Shown here in pieces: positions 38,318-48,891 of a stretch of 64,000 nucleotides of DNA. How positions within the stretch are numbered: position 1 is the first letter of the stretch; each line of letters begins with the position of its first letter. Origin of the DNA: Bacteroidota bacterium. GTDB lineage: Bacteria; Bacteroidota; Bacteroidia; AKYH767-A; OLB10. The position numbers and the translations under genes are program-made. A model generated the notes under the pieces. It worked only from the letters and a program-made list of their open reading frames with translations. It searched no databases and was not told where the DNA came from. The stretch covers positions 26,652 through 90,651 of the forward strand of contig JADKIC010000019.1 in assembly GCA_016721435.1 (NCBI GenBank), written 5' to 3'.

Positions 38318-40364
38318 AATCTTGCTGAAGCTTTTTAACCATCGTAAGAATCGTCGCAATCGCCACCGTCTCCCCTGTTTCATCATACACATCAACGAGC
38401 CACTTTACAATTCCTTTACCAATATCTTCCGGTGTTCTCTTTTCACTGTCTACCTTTTCTTTTACTGTTAAGCGAACGCCAATCGTCATTCCCGGATAAA
38501 CGGGTTTTGTAAAACGGCATTCTTCTAATCCATAATTCAACATCACCGGACCCTTTTTAGCATCCACAAATAATCCTGCGGCCTTGCTCAATACAAAGTA
38601 TCCGTGTGCAACTCGTTGCGTAAAGATGGTTCCTTCCAGTGATGTAGCATCCATATGAGCATAGAAATTATCTCCACTCACATTCGCGAAGTTCACAATA
38701 TCAGCTTCACTAACGGTATGCTTATGGGTAATTAATGTTTCACCTATTGTCAGCTCTTCAAAATGCTTTTTGAATGGATGTTTGACATCTTCTACCTGCT
38801 TTCCACCTGATTGATAGACACCGGTGATATTGGTCAGTGAAGTAGGAGAACCTTGTATAGCCACTCTGTTCAAATAATGAAAGACACCACGCATTCCGCC
38901 CATCTCTTCTCCACCTCCTGCTCTTCCCGGACCACCATGCGTTAACATCGGCATTGGTGAGCCATGCCCGGTACTTTCTTTTGCACACTCATTATTCAGA
39001 ACTAAAATACGGCCATGCATGCAGGCCGCTCCCAACACATATTCTCTTGCAATTTTGTCATCAGCGGTTATGATACTACTTACCAGTGAGCCCTTTCCCA
39101 TTTTTGCGAGTTCGATAGCGTCATGTATAGTTTTATAGGGCATAAGTGTAGACACCGGACCGAAAGGTTCCACTTCATGACAATCGGTATTTTTGAAAGG
39201 ATCTTTATTCAGCATGAGAATTGGCGAAAAGAAAGCTCCTCGCTCCGTATCTCCACCCATCACTTCTATTTTATCCAGCGAACCATAAACGATTTCCTGT
39301 TGTTTGGATAAGAGTTGAACTTTCTCACGCACTTCTTTCACCTGGCTTTTCGAAGCTAAGGCTCCCATACGCACACCTTCAACATTCGGATCACCAATAG
39401 TAGTGGAAGCAAGACGTTTTCCTAAAGCGATCTGCACATCTTCAATTAAATTTTCCGGTACCATAATGCGGCGCACGGCAGTACATTTTTGTCCGGCTTT
39501 GACCGTGATTTCTTTTTGAACTTCTTTAATGAAAATGTCAAATTCCGGCATACCGGGTTGTACATCCGTACCGAGCACCATGCAATTCAGCGAATCCGAT
39601 TCCATATTGAAAGGCACTGCTTCTTCTAATAGACGAGGATGAGCTTTCAACATTTTTCCTGTCGATGCAGATCCGGTAAATGTCACCACATCCTGACTAC
39701 TGACATGATCTAATATTCCGTTTGCTGAACCACAAATCAACTGCAGACTTCCTACCGGTAAAATGCCGGAAGCCACGATTTCCTTCACTACTGCTTCTGT
39801 CAGGAAGGAGGTAATGGTGGCAGGCTTCACTACAGCAGGTACACCGGCCATTAGGTTTACTGCAATCTTTTCCAGCATACCCCATACCGGAAAGTTGAAG
39901 GCATTGATATGAATGGCAACTCCTTCACGCGGGACACAAATATGATGACCGATAAACGTACCGTTCTTACTCAGTTTCACCATATCCCCCTCAAGGCAAA
40001 AAGTTTCATTTGGAAATTGACGACGCAGACTGCTGTTCGCAAATAAATTTCCTATGCCACCTTCAATATCTATCCAACTGTCAACTCTTGTGGCACCTGT
40101 AGCCCAACTGATCTTATAAAAATCTTCTTTTTTTGTTCCTAAATGCAGGGCCAGCGCTTTGAGCATACGACCTCTTTCATGAAAAGTCATTTTTCTTAAT
40201 TGATGCCCGCCGGTTGAACGCCCATATTCCAGCATCCTTGCAAAATCGAGTCCTTTACTGCTGGCCGTCGCGATTATTCCGCCGTTAATAGCATTATAAA
40301 GTGTTTGACCATCTCCATCTCCGCTCACCCACTTTCCACAATAGTAATTCTGAAGTTTATTCAT
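38316..40364 (-). CDS. paaZ: PaaZ: oxepin-CoA hydrolase / 3-oxo-5,6-dehydrosuberyl-CoA semialdehyde dehydrogenase
   Basis: 682 aa, intact and full length. Residues 1-520 are an aldehyde dehydrogenase with E255 in NMESDSLN, C294 in GQKCTAVRR and HINAFNFPVWGMLEKIA. Residues about 540-682 are a MaoC-type hot-dog hydratase with VSEADIVNFANVSGDNFYAHMD and RVAHGYFVLSKAAGLF. In phenylacetate catabolism the protein opens the oxepin-CoA ring and oxidises the aldehyde. The other paa genes are not in the window; only the enoyl-CoA hydratase follows. A candidate -7 box (TACTTTTG on the minus strand) is at 40384-40391. A heptamer array abuts its stop codon. Confidence 0.93.
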   Translation of the reverse strand: MNKLQNYYCGKWVSGDGDGQTLYNAINGGIIATASSKGLDFARMLEYGRSTGGHQLRKMTFHERGRMLKALALHLGTKKEDFYKISWATGATRVDSWIDIEGGIGNLFANSSLRRQFPNETFCLEGDMVKLSKNGTFIGHHICVPREGVAIHINAFNFPVWGMLEKIAVNLMAGVPAVVKPATITSFLTEAVVKEIVASGILPVGSLQLICGSANGILDHVSSQDVVTFTGSASTGKMLKAHPRLLEEAVPFNMESDSLNCMVLGTDVQPGMPEFDIFIKEVQKEITVKAGQKCTAVRRIMVPENLIEDVQIALGKRLASTTIGDPNVEGVRMGALASKSQVKEVREKVQLLSKQQEIVYGSLDKIEVMGGDTERGAFFSPILMLNKDPFKNTDCHEVEPFGPVSTLMPYKTIHDAIELAKMGKGSLVSSIITADDKIAREYVLGAACMHGRILVLNNECAKESTGHGSPMPMLTHGGPGRAGGGEEMGGMRGVFHYLNRVAIQGSPTSLTNITGVYQSGGKQVEDVKHPFKKHFEELTIGETLITHKHTVSEADIVNFANVSGDNFYAHMDATSLEGTIFTQRVAHGYFVLSKAAGLFVDAKKGPVMLNYGLEECRFTKPVYPGMTIGVRLTVKEKVDSEKRTPEDIGKGIVKWLVDVYDETGETVAIATILTMVKKLQQD

Positions 40365-40498
40365 TGTCCTGTTTTAACTGCTGCAAAAGTAAGTTTTTTA
40401 GGTCATTGCCTCTTGTTATAGACGATGAAGTTCAGCTTTTAATCTTTTTGAATTAGTTCGTCCAGTTTTCCTCAATAATTTCAATAGGCTTCAAAATC

Positions 40499-40565
40499 AA
40501 ATGATTAAATTCAATCATTTTCCGATCCGGTCTTCAATTTATCTGTTTTAGACTTCCTTTTAGAC
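40499..40565 (+). promoter_or_regulatory. Candidate operator: inverted repeat and TTTTAGAC direct repeats
   Basis: AAATGATT (40499-40506) pairs with AATCATTT (40513-40520). Farther down, TTTTAGAC occurs at 40546-40553 and 40558-40565, 12 nt apart, about 40 nt before the candidate -7 box. Regulators with LytTR domains bind direct repeats, although usually more widely spaced; this may be a self-regulation site. It is an observation with low certainty. Confidence 0.3.
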
Positions 40566-40604
40566 CGTTCATCCTTATGAGCGATATAAATAAATTTCGC
40601 TGAT

Positions 40605-40612
40605 TAATTTTG
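40605..40612 (+). promoter_or_regulatory. Candidate -7 box of the LytS/LytR gene
   Basis: TAATTTTG matches TAnnTTTG, 36 nt before the chosen start at 40649. No TTTG was found at 19-21 nt upstream, so the promoter may depend on an activator. Confidence 0.45.
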
Positions 40613-40648
40613 TATTAGAATATACCTTTAATTTTGAAAGGAAGAAGC

Positions 40649-42514
40649 ATGCTTACATATAAAGTGAATACCTTTAATGCTTCAGGAAGAATGAAGGAAT
40701 CAAAAGCAGCGCTTATCAGCAAATTGAATGATGGTTGGCTTCGACTGTTGGGGATACCGACGGTGGCCTTCGTCATTACATTTTTTTTCTATTCGGAAGA
40801 GTGGATTGTAAAAGGTCATGCTTTTTCTTTTTGCTTTTTGACATCGCTGGCAGTGACTACTTTTGTTTGGTACCTGAATCGTTTTATTTTACTGTATTTC
40901 AGACGTACCTATACGTCGATTGATGCTACAGGCAAAAGGATCGCGATTCAGTTGTTCACATCATTAATCGCATCCGCCGTTTTATCTCTTGGTATTTCAT
41001 GGTTCTATGATTTGAGTGAATACTGGGGTGGAAGTCTGTTTTGGCAGGATTATCTCTATAACCTGATCATTATTTTAATGTTTGTTTTTATTATTTCAGG
41101 TATCTATGAAGCCATCTTTTATTTCGCGCGCTGGAGATTTAGTGTAAGGGAGACAGAGGAGTTGAAGAAAGCGAACCTTCAAAGTCAATTTGAATCATTA
41201 AAGAATCAGGTAAGTCCTCATTTCCTTTTCAATTCGTTGAATACTTTGTCATCATTAATTGAAGAAAATCCTGAAACGGCTATCCGGTTTGTTAATCAAC
41301 TCTCAAAGGTTTATCGTTATCTATTACAGAGCAATGAAAAAGAATTAACGACGATCAAAGAGGAGCTGGAATTTCTGGATGCCTATATATTTCTTTTGAA
41401 AACAAGATTTGGTGAGGGATTAAATATGACCAAGGTACTACCCGATGAATATTTAAGTACTCTTATACCACCATTAACGTTGCAAATACTGATTGAAAAT
41501 GCAGTGAAGCATAATATTGTTTCTGCTTCTAACCCACTGACCATTGAAGTCAATTCATGTAAAGAAGAACATATTTGTGTAGTGAATAACAAACAGAAGA
41601 AAACGATTAATGTTGCTTCAAATGGATTGGGATTAGCCAATATAGCCGCCAAATACAAGTTGTTGAATAAACCTGCTATCAATATTGATGATGGTGCCAC
41701 AGAATTTATTGTTAGTTTACCTATTATAAAAATTAAAGTTATGAGAGTGTTAATTGTCGAAGATGAAAATCTTGCCGCAAAGAGGATCCGTAAAATGGTG
41801 GAAGAACATGAACCTGATTTCATTGTTGAGGAAATAACGGATAGTATTGCCTCCACAGTCAGCTGGCTCAATACACATCCGCATCCTGATTTAATTTTAA
41901 TGGATATTGAACTGGCAGATGGTCAGAGTTTTGAAATATTCAATCAGGTAGAAGTGAAAAGCACAATAATTTTTACAACCGCCTATGATGAGTTTGCTAT
42001 CCGTGCCTTTAAAGTGAATAGCATTGATTATCTTTTAAAACCTATTGATCCCGAAGAGTTGAAGAAAAGTTTTGAGAAACTGAAACGACTTACCGGAACC
42101 AACGCTGCTGAAGTATCCCGTATTGATATGGATTCCATCGTTCATGCATTGCGGGAAAAGAATATCCCTGCTTTTAAACAACGGTTTTTAGTTAAGCAAG
42201 GACAACGACTTATTCCTATTGACATTAATGAAATTGCCTTCTTTTATACTGAGGATAAAATCAGTTTTATTAAAACATTTAATGACCAACGGTATATCGT
42301 TGACCACTCGCTGGATGAACTTGAAGAATTGCTAAATCCAATGGAATTTTTCCGCGCGAACCGTCAATTTATCGTTAGTCCGCGATCGTTGGAAGGAATT
42401 CATCATCATTTTAATGGAAAATTAAAAATCAACTTAAAGCCGCTTGCGGCTGAAGAAGTATATGTAAGTCGCGAACGGGCTTCAGACTTCAAAAAATGGC
42501 TGGGTGAAGAGTAG
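40649..42514 (+). CDS. LytS-type sensor kinase joined in frame to a LytR-type response regulator
   Basis: 621 aa as read. I start it at the ATG at 40649; a TTG at 40634 is also in frame. Residues 1-165 have about four membrane helices. The kinase part has the phospho-acceptor His191 in VSPHFLFNSLN, the N-box IENAVKHN (282-289) and GLGLANI. From Met365 (nt 41741) a receiver follows with Asp419 in ILMDIEL and the Lys in YLLKPI, then a LytTR DNA-binding domain in the last ~105 residues (QRLIPIDINEIAFFYTED, FFRANRQFIVS). Such kinases and regulators are normally separate neighbouring genes. One more A in the A5 run at 41728-41732 would end the kinase at once and leave the regulator starting at 41741, so the fusion may be an artefact. 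Confidence 0.88.
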   Translation: MLTYKVNTFNASGRMKESKAALISKLNDGWLRLLGIPTVAFVITFFFYSEEWIVKGHAFSFCFLTSLAVTTFVWYLNRFILLYFRRTYTSIDATGKRIAIQLFTSLIASAVLSLGISWFYDLSEYWGGSLFWQDYLYNLIIILMFVFIISGIYEAIFYFARWRFSVRETEELKKANLQSQFESLKNQVSPHFLFNSLNTLSSLIEENPETAIRFVNQLSKVYRYLLQSNEKELTTIKEELEFLDAYIFLLKTRFGEGLNMTKVLPDEYLSTLIPPLTLQILIENAVKHNIVSASNPLTIEVNSCKEEHICVVNNKQKKTINVASNGLGLANIAAKYKLLNKPAINIDDGATEFIVSLPIIKIKVMRVLIVEDENLAAKRIRKMVEEHEPDFIVEEITDSIASTVSWLNTHPHPDLILMDIELADGQSFEIFNQVEVKSTIIFTTAYDEFAIRAFKVNSIDYLLKPIDPEELKKSFEKLKRLTGTNAAEVSRIDMDSIVHALREKNIPAFKQRFLVKQGQRLIPIDINEIAFFYTEDKISFIKTFNDQRYIVDHSLDELEELLNPMEFFRANRQFIVSPRSLEGIHHHFNGKLKINLKPLAAEEVYVSRERASDFKKWLGEE

Positions 42515-42563
42515 GTAGTTCAGATGAAATTGTAGAATTTATTTTTTTAAAACATTGACATAC

Positions 42564-44104
42564 TCATTCTTGTTTCCTGACGTAAAGCGAACTGTTGCTT
42601 CCTTTCATCTCTAATCGGTAATTGGCGTCGATTTGTTTTTTGAGATCTGCATCGCAAGAGTCATTATACTCAATTGGTGAATGCCACATGGAAATATAAT
42701 CTACCTTCATACCGGTTTGTTTCTCTGATGAACGAATTCGCACACAGGGATGGTTGGAAGAAACGTGGTTTCCCATATGTATTTCCGGATCCATGCCTTT
42801 TTTCCATAGCAAAGGAAAGAGGTCATGTGTAGCTTCGTAGTTATCCAGCACAACAATCTTTTTTGTAGCTCCCAGATAACAGGATAAATTGGAATGCATC
42901 CAATTATTGGAATAGTTAAGTGGAAGGACGATCTGACTATCATCTATTTTATCTGCCAATGAAATATATTCTTTTGCATCACTATTTAGCTCCAGTTGTA
43001 CTTTCCAATGTGTTCTCAACATCCCGATACTAAAGAGTGCGGAGAGTATGGCTCCAGCTACCTGAAATTTTTTGGGATACGCAACGTAACTAACCATAAA
43101 ATCAGAGCCATAAAGAACCATTGAACCAATCTTACAGAAAGAATACCTCCAGAGGCCATGCTATCGGGCATAATAAAAATCAAGGCCAATGAGATTATTA
43201 AAATGGTAAAAAATGTTTTTTGGAAACGTTGAACGGTTCGGTGAAACACTCCGGTAAAAATGAGGAATACCATCAACACGGAATAACCTAATGTTATGCT
43301 ACGTTCGTTAGGATAATCATAAACTATAAACATTCGCGAGTATATGATATCACTTAAAAGCTGCAAGACGGGTAATCGACTCACTTCTCCTCTAAATCCA
43401 CCGGTGCCGGCAGAAGCAAGAAAAATAATGGTAAAAAGAAGGCCTGGAGTACTGCAAACGAGCAATATTTTTAAATCATTTACTACTGCTTTTTTGGAAT
43501 GGTTACCCTGACTGAATATGCTGATTAATCCTGCGAAGAGTCCGGAAAGCAGGAATACCACTAAATGTGAAAAGTACATGACTATTAAATATAGTGTTAC
43601 TTGCAGGATGAGTTTTGATGTAAATTTCTTTTTGTGATTTATTATCCAGAAGGATAGCCACCAGGGAAGTATTGCAAGTGCAAAAGAGAAATTGTAGAAT
43701 CCCAGCAGAAACGGAAAACTCAGCAGAAATGGGAAATACAACCAGGATAACCATATGGAAGATGGCTCAATCGTTTTTACTAATTTTCTATAACCCATTG
43801 CAGAAAGTACAATGATGAGCATCAGAAAAATTTTCTCAGTAAATAATGGAGGAAAGACAAACAGCAATGAGGTCAATAGAAAATGCCCGGTCCAATTCGG
43901 ATGCGGAAAACCATTGAATTCAAAGAAGTGATTTACCGCGACATTATTTTCGGATAAAAGTGATTTCATCAAATTGGCATTGTATAAATGGGTAGGACCA
44001 TCTAACGTAACAAATGGACTTAGTACGACAATAGGAAAAAGGTGCAATAATAGGAGCATGATAAAAAAAATCATCTCCGTTTTGTTCTCTTTGTTTTTCA
44101 TCAT
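42564..44104 (-). CDS. Polytopic membrane protein, GT-C glycosyltransferase-like, frameshifted
   Basis: About 513 aa after repair: ten or more membrane helices in the first 350 residues, then a soluble C-terminal region. After the first helix comes TLDGPTHLYNANLMKSLL, where an Asp in the first outside loop resembles the catalytic acid of GT-C glycosyltransferases that use lipid-linked sugars. The frame breaks near 43070 in an A run one base short (correct reading IPKKFQVAGAIL). The gene is convergent with the LytS/LytR gene. The sugar and acceptor are unknown and the GT-C call is tentative. Confidence 0.6.
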
Positions 44105-44227
44105 CAGCGCTGAAAAATATCTTATTTTTTCCGATGTTCCGAAAAGCAGGAATTTTTCTCTATAAACTTATTGTTAATGAATAGATTATGACATAGAAAA
44201 AAATGATGATTTTACGCATTTTTAGGC

Positions 44228-44235
44228 TATTTTTG
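44228..44235 (+). promoter_or_regulatory. Candidate -7 box of dnaX
   Basis: TATTTTTG matches TAnnTTTG and ends 4 nt before the dnaX start codon, which would leave an almost leaderless transcript. No clear -33 was found. Confidence 0.4.
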
Positions 44236-44239
44236 TTTT

Positions 44240-46048
44240 ATGAATCCCTTCGTTGTCTCTGCCCGGAAGTATCGTCCTGCAACATTTAATACCGTTGTTG
44301 GTCAGGAACATATAACAAGTACATTAAAGAATGCAATTCGTACCAACCATCTTGCTCAGGCCTTTCTTTTTTGCGGTCCCAGGGGTGTTGGAAAAACAAC
44401 TTGCGCCAGAATTCTCGCAAAAACGCTCAATTGTAAGCAACTCACTCCTGATTTTGAAGCCTGCAATACATGTGACTCTTGTCTATCTTTCAACAATGGA
44501 CAATCGCTCAATATTTATGAGTTGGATGCGGCTTCTAACAACTCGGTAGATGATATCCGTAGTTTGGTAGAACAAGTTCGATATGCGCCCCATTCAGGAG
44601 AATATAAAATTTATATTATTGATGAGGTGCATATGCTTTCTCCCAGTGCTTTTAATGCATTCCTTAAAACTTTGGAAGAACCGCCCTCCTATGCTGTGTT
44701 CATTTTAGCGACTACCGAAAAGCATAAGATCATTCCTACCATCCTTTCCCGATGTCAGATTTTTGATTTCAACCGTATTCAGATGGAAGATATTGCCAAT
44801 CATCTTGCCTTTGTGGCAAAAGGAGAAGGCGTACATGCCGAAGAAGAAGCATTGCATATTATCGCTCAGAAAGCAGATGGTGCACTGAGAGACGCGCTTT
44901 CAATTTTTGATCAGATAGTGAGTTTTGCCGGGACTAATCTGACGTATAAAGATGTCATTAGTAACCTGAGTATCCTCGACTATGATTATTATTTTAAACT
45001 AACCGACCAGATTAGAAATGGAAATATTCCACAGGTATTAGTCACGTTTAATGAATTGTTGGCAGATGGTTTTGATGGACATCATTTTATCAGTGGATTA
45101 GCTTCTCATTTCAGAGACCTGCTGGTTTCTAAAGATGAATTGACGCTTCCCTTGTTGGAAGTCAGTAAGGGAACCAGAGAGAAATATAAGACGCAGGCAG
45201 CAATTATTGATCAATTACATCTGTTGAAGTACCTCAATATTTGTAGTAAATGTGATATTGATTTCCGTTCTGCCCGAAATCAGCGTTTGCATGTGGAACT
45301 GGCACTCATTCGCCTTTGTTCGGTGGGTGGTTCGGTCACAATAGAAAGCGGATTTGATGCAGGTACTGAAAAAAAAAGTCCGCTTAACATTACCAATGTA
45401 GGTACAGTAGTTAAGTCTGATATTACGATAAAAACCACCCCGGTTGCGCGGTCTGAAAAGGAAGTGGTATTGGAGTCAAATGAAACCGCTGCAGTTCCGA
45501 TTGCAGGCTCGGCAACCCAATCTCCAGCGAAAGTTAAACCTCAGGAGGTCAGTCCTGCCGAATCTACTTACCGAAGCACCGGATTGCTGCAGGGGACTTC
45601 TTTATCTTCACTGAAAAAAGTTCAGGTGGAAGTGGCACAAGTGAATATTCCGCAGGTTAAAGTGAATGAGAAAACAGAAATTTTTGATAAAAACCAACTT
45701 CAACTCATTTGGAAGGAATATGCTGATAAAGTGAACGCTGATGGTAAACTTCAATTAAATGCTACTTTGACCATGAATGAACCGGTGTTGAAGGATGGTT
45801 TTGAAATTGAACTTATTTTAAATAATCAGGCACAGGAAGATTTGTTAAGAGATGAAAAGTCGGAGCTAATTCATTTTCTCAGAGAGCGACTCAACAATGG
45901 TTTGATCAATGTGATTACCAGAAAGGAGATGAAGTCGGATGATCCTGAAAATGCTTACACCAACAAGGAGAAGTATATAAAAATGGTGGAAAAAAATCAG
46001 GGACTTGATGATTTTAGAAAACAATTGGGATTAGAATTAGAATTATAA
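44240..46048 (+). CDS. dnaX: DNA polymerase III subunit gamma/tau
   Basis: 602 aa, intact. The clamp loader ATPase has Walker A GPRGVGKT (46-53), a zinc module with Cys65, 75, 78 and 81, Walker B DEVH (128-131), and a sensor-1/SRC segment (TILSRCQIFDF). Domain III follows to about residue 370, then a poorly conserved linker rich in Thr, Val and Lys, and a C-terminal domain that may bind the polymerase core (about 490-602). It loads the sliding clamp in replication. A candidate promoter lies directly upstream. A GH3-family gene follows after 44 nt, perhaps in the same transcript. Confidence 0.95.
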   Translation: MNPFVVSARKYRPATFNTVVGQEHITSTLKNAIRTNHLAQAFLFCGPRGVGKTTCARILAKTLNCKQLTPDFEACNTCDSCLSFNNGQSLNIYELDAASNNSVDDIRSLVEQVRYAPHSGEYKIYIIDEVHMLSPSAFNAFLKTLEEPPSYAVFILATTEKHKIIPTILSRCQIFDFNRIQMEDIANHLAFVAKGEGVHAEEEALHIIAQKADGALRDALSIFDQIVSFAGTNLTYKDVISNLSILDYDYYFKLTDQIRNGNIPQVLVTFNELLADGFDGHHFISGLASHFRDLLVSKDELTLPLLEVSKGTREKYKTQAAIIDQLHLLKYLNICSKCDIDFRSARNQRLHVELALIRLCSVGGSVTIESGFDAGTEKKSPLNITNVGTVVKSDITIKTTPVARSEKEVVLESNETAAVPIAGSATQSPAKVKPQEVSPAESTYRSTGLLQGTSLSSLKKVQVEVAQVNIPQVKVNEKTEIFDKNQLQLIWKEYADKVNADGKLQLNATLTMNEPVLKDGFEIELILNNQAQEDLLRDEKSELIHFLRERLNNGLINVITRKEMKSDDPENAYTNKEKYIKMVEKNQGLDDFRKQLGLELEL

Positions 46049-46092
46049 AAAAATATTGTATTTTACACCAACTTACAAGATAAACGAATCGA

Positions 46093-47622
46093 ATGGCCAT
46101 ACTTGCCAGTATAATAAAAAAGGGATTATCGCTGCGTCATCGCATACGATTAGCAGAGAAATCTCCTGATTATTATCAAAAGCGCGAATTAAAAAAATTG
46201 TTGCGAAAGGCACAGTTTACGATGTTTGGTCAGACCTATAATTTTCCGGAATGGTCAATAGCCGGAATTTCGTTAATAAATTTCAGAGCATCCGTGCCTG
46301 TGCATGATTATAACGCTATTTATGCGCGTTGGTGGAATAAAGTCTCCATAACGAAGAAGATGTTGCCTGGCCCGGAAAGGTTCGCTATTTGCACTTAGCA
46401 GTGGTACCTCCGATAGCTCCAGTAAACATATACCCGTAACAAGTGAAATGGTGAAATCTATTCAGCGCACCAGTATACGTCAGATTATTAGTTTGGGTGG
46501 ATATTCCGGTTTACCTGATGATATTTTCTCCAAAGGAATTTTAATGTTGGGTGGCAGTACGCATCTCCATCACCACGGTTCTTATTTCGAAGGGGATTTA
46601 AGTGGAATTACGGCAAGTAAAATCCCATTTTGGTTTCAGCATTTTTACAAGCCGGGAAAAAAAATTGCGAGAGAGAAAGATTGGAATACGAAATTGGAAG
46701 AAATTGTGGAGAATGCTGCTAAATGGGATATTGGCATTCTCGTTGGCGTTCCTGCCTGGTGTCAACTGCTCATTGAGAAGATTCTTGATTATCATAAAAT
46801 AAAAAATATTCACGAGCTCTGGCCGAATCTAACCATTTATGTACATGGTGGTGTCTCTTTTGAACCTTATAGAAAAGCTTTGAGAAACTGATCGCAAAAC
46901 CATTGACGTATATTGAAACCTATCTCGCTTCTGAAGGATTCATAGCCTATCAGCATGAACAGGATAACCGTTCCATGCGTTTGGTGGTGAATAATGGATT
47001 GTTTTTTGAATTTATTCCGTTCAATTCTGAAAATTTTAACGTAGATGGCGAGTTGGTGCGTAAACCCAAAACACTTCTTATTAATGAAGTCGAAGAGGGT
47101 GAAGAATATGCTTTATTGCTAAGTACCTGTTCCGGAGCCTGGCGTTATTTGATTGGTGATGTGATTAAGTTTACCAGTGTAGCAAAAGCAGAAATAATAA
47201 TAACCGGCAGAACAAAGCACTATCTGAGTCTTTGCGGAGAACATTTATCGGTCGATAATATGAACAAGGCCATTGAGATGGTTTCTGATGAATTTAATAT
47301 CAGGATAAATGAATTCAGCGTTTCCGGAATTAAACATGGAAGCCTTTTTGCCCATAAATGGTACATTGGCACTGATGATCCTGTGTCTGCAGAAGAGTTG
47401 AAGATTAGCCTGGATGAAAAACTGAAAATTTTAAATGATGATTATCGCGTCGAGAGAAAGTCGGCATTGAAAGAGATCTTCGTTGAGGTTGTTCCATTAA
47501 AAGTTTTTTTAAGTTATATGGAGAAGAATGGAAAGATAGGCTCTCAGAATAAGTTTCCACGCGTGTTGAAAAATCACCAATTTGAAGATTGGGAAAAGTT
47601 CGTTAAGGGCGTCCTCGTTTAG
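46093..47622 (+). CDS. GH3-family acyl-acid-amido synthetase-like protein, three frameshifts
   Basis: About 509 aa after repair. The shifts are near 46345, 46390 (a T run one base short) and 46880. The adenylate-forming signatures are FALSSGTSDSSSKHIPVT (phosphate-binding loop), LGGSTHLHHH, YVHGGVSFEPYR, SGAWRYLIGDVIKFT and the C-terminal FPRVLKNHQFEDWEKFV, all typical of the GH3 auxin-responsive family. Plant GH3 enzymes join acyl acids such as auxin to amino acids; the bacterial substrates are mostly unknown. It lies 44 nt after dnaX and 8 nt before a GT2 gene. Confidence 0.85.
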
Positions 47623-47630
47623 TTCTTCCT

Positions 47631-48499
47631 ATGTTTGTATCCGGATTTACCTTCGTCAGGAATGCTGTTAAATACGATTATCCTTTTGTGGAATCCATTC
47701 GCTCCCTTCTGCCTCTGGTGGATGAATTGATCGTTTGTTTGGGTAATTCTTCCGATGACACTGCCTCACTCCTTTCTGAAATCAATGATTCGAAAATTAA
47801 AATTGTTCCCTCTGTATGGGATGATTCATTAAGGGAAGGTGGTCGGGTGCTTGCGGTGGAAACGGATAAGGCTTTTCATGCAGTTTCACCGACTGCCGAT
47901 TGGTGCATTTATTTGCAGGCGGATGAAGTAATTCATGAAGAGGATATTCCGGTAATAAGAGATGAAATGGAAAAAGCTCTTCCGGATAGAAATATAGAAG
48001 GACTTCTCTTAAATTACATTCATTTTTATGGCAGTTATTCTTGTGTTGGCAGTTCAAGGCGCTGGTACAGACATGAAATACGGATAATAAGGAATGACAA
48101 ACGCATTCACTCCTATCGCGATGCTCAGGGATTTAGAATAGACGGAAGAATGTTGAACGTGAAAAAAATTGATGCCCGGATTTTTCACTATGGTTGGGTG
48201 AAAAGTCCAATGCTTCAAAGAGAAAAGCAAATGAACTTTCATAAACTTTGGCATGCGGATGAGAAGGTGGAGAAGATGGTTCAGGATGCCCCTTTGATTA
48301 TTCGAAGATTGATTTATTACTGAAGTTTAAAGGTACGCATCCTGAAGTGATGATTTCTCGAGTGAAAGCTCAGGATTGGGAACTGAACTTTGATACTTCA
48401 GCAAATAATCTGAGTTTTAAGAATCGCGTTCTACATCTTATCGAAAATCTGACGGGTTATCGCTTATTCGAATATAAGAATTATAAAATTATTAAGTAG
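47631..48499 (+). CDS. Family 2 glycosyltransferase-like protein, frameshifted
   Basis: About 289 aa after repair. The GT-A pattern is seen in FVSGFTFVRNAVKYDYPFVE, LVDELIVCLGNSSDDT and ADWCIYLQADEVIHEEDIP, where QADEV replaces the DxD motif. The frame shifts near 48290 in a C4 run; the corrected reading continues FDYSKIDLLLKFKGTHP to the TAG at 48497. The protein may transfer a sugar to a cytoplasmic or lipid acceptor, but the DxD change leaves some doubt. It starts 8 nt after the GH3-like gene. Confidence 0.78.
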
Positions 48500-48505
48500 A
48501 AAAGT

Positions 48506-48883
48506 TTAGATTTTCATAGAAGTATCCACCGTTTCTTTTTTGGATAACCGACATATGATGTTAGTGATCAGAAATGGCAGTGTAAAGAACAAAAGAATGG
48601 CTAGTGCAAGAAAGTAAATGGGACTATTTTCCATGGCTATGTTGTTTTCGGAAACATAATATCCAATGATTGGATCGAGTACAAATAGTACAACCATTAT
48701 AAAAACAATAATTCCTATTGACATCGAAAGATAATATGTCCTTCTTTCATGAATAAAACGCACTTGATTTTTTTTTCGGTATCTTCTCATGGCTACTCTG
48801 GTTAGAATTGCCCATGCAAAGAAAAGTAAAACCCAGCTGAGCCATTCCAGCAGTATATTTAAGAATCCTGGTGTGCTTTCCAT
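48506..48883 (-). CDS. Hypothetical membrane protein, three helices
   Basis: 125 aa, intact. Three hydrophobic segments (near 10-28, 53-72 and 87-110) are separated by basic stretches (RVAMRRYRKKNQ and CRLSKKETVD). No family recognised. It is convergent with the GT2 gene (stop codons 7 nt apart) and lies 8 nt downstream of the Mpo1-like gene in the same direction, so the two may be one operon. Confidence 0.7.
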   Translation of the reverse strand: MESTPGFLNILLEWLSWVLLFFAWAILTRVAMRRYRKKNQVRFIHERRTYYLSMSIGIIVFIMVVLFVLDPIIGYYVSENNIAMENSPIYFLALAILLFFTLPFLITNIICRLSKKETVDTSMKI

Positions 48884-48891
48884 ATTCTGTA

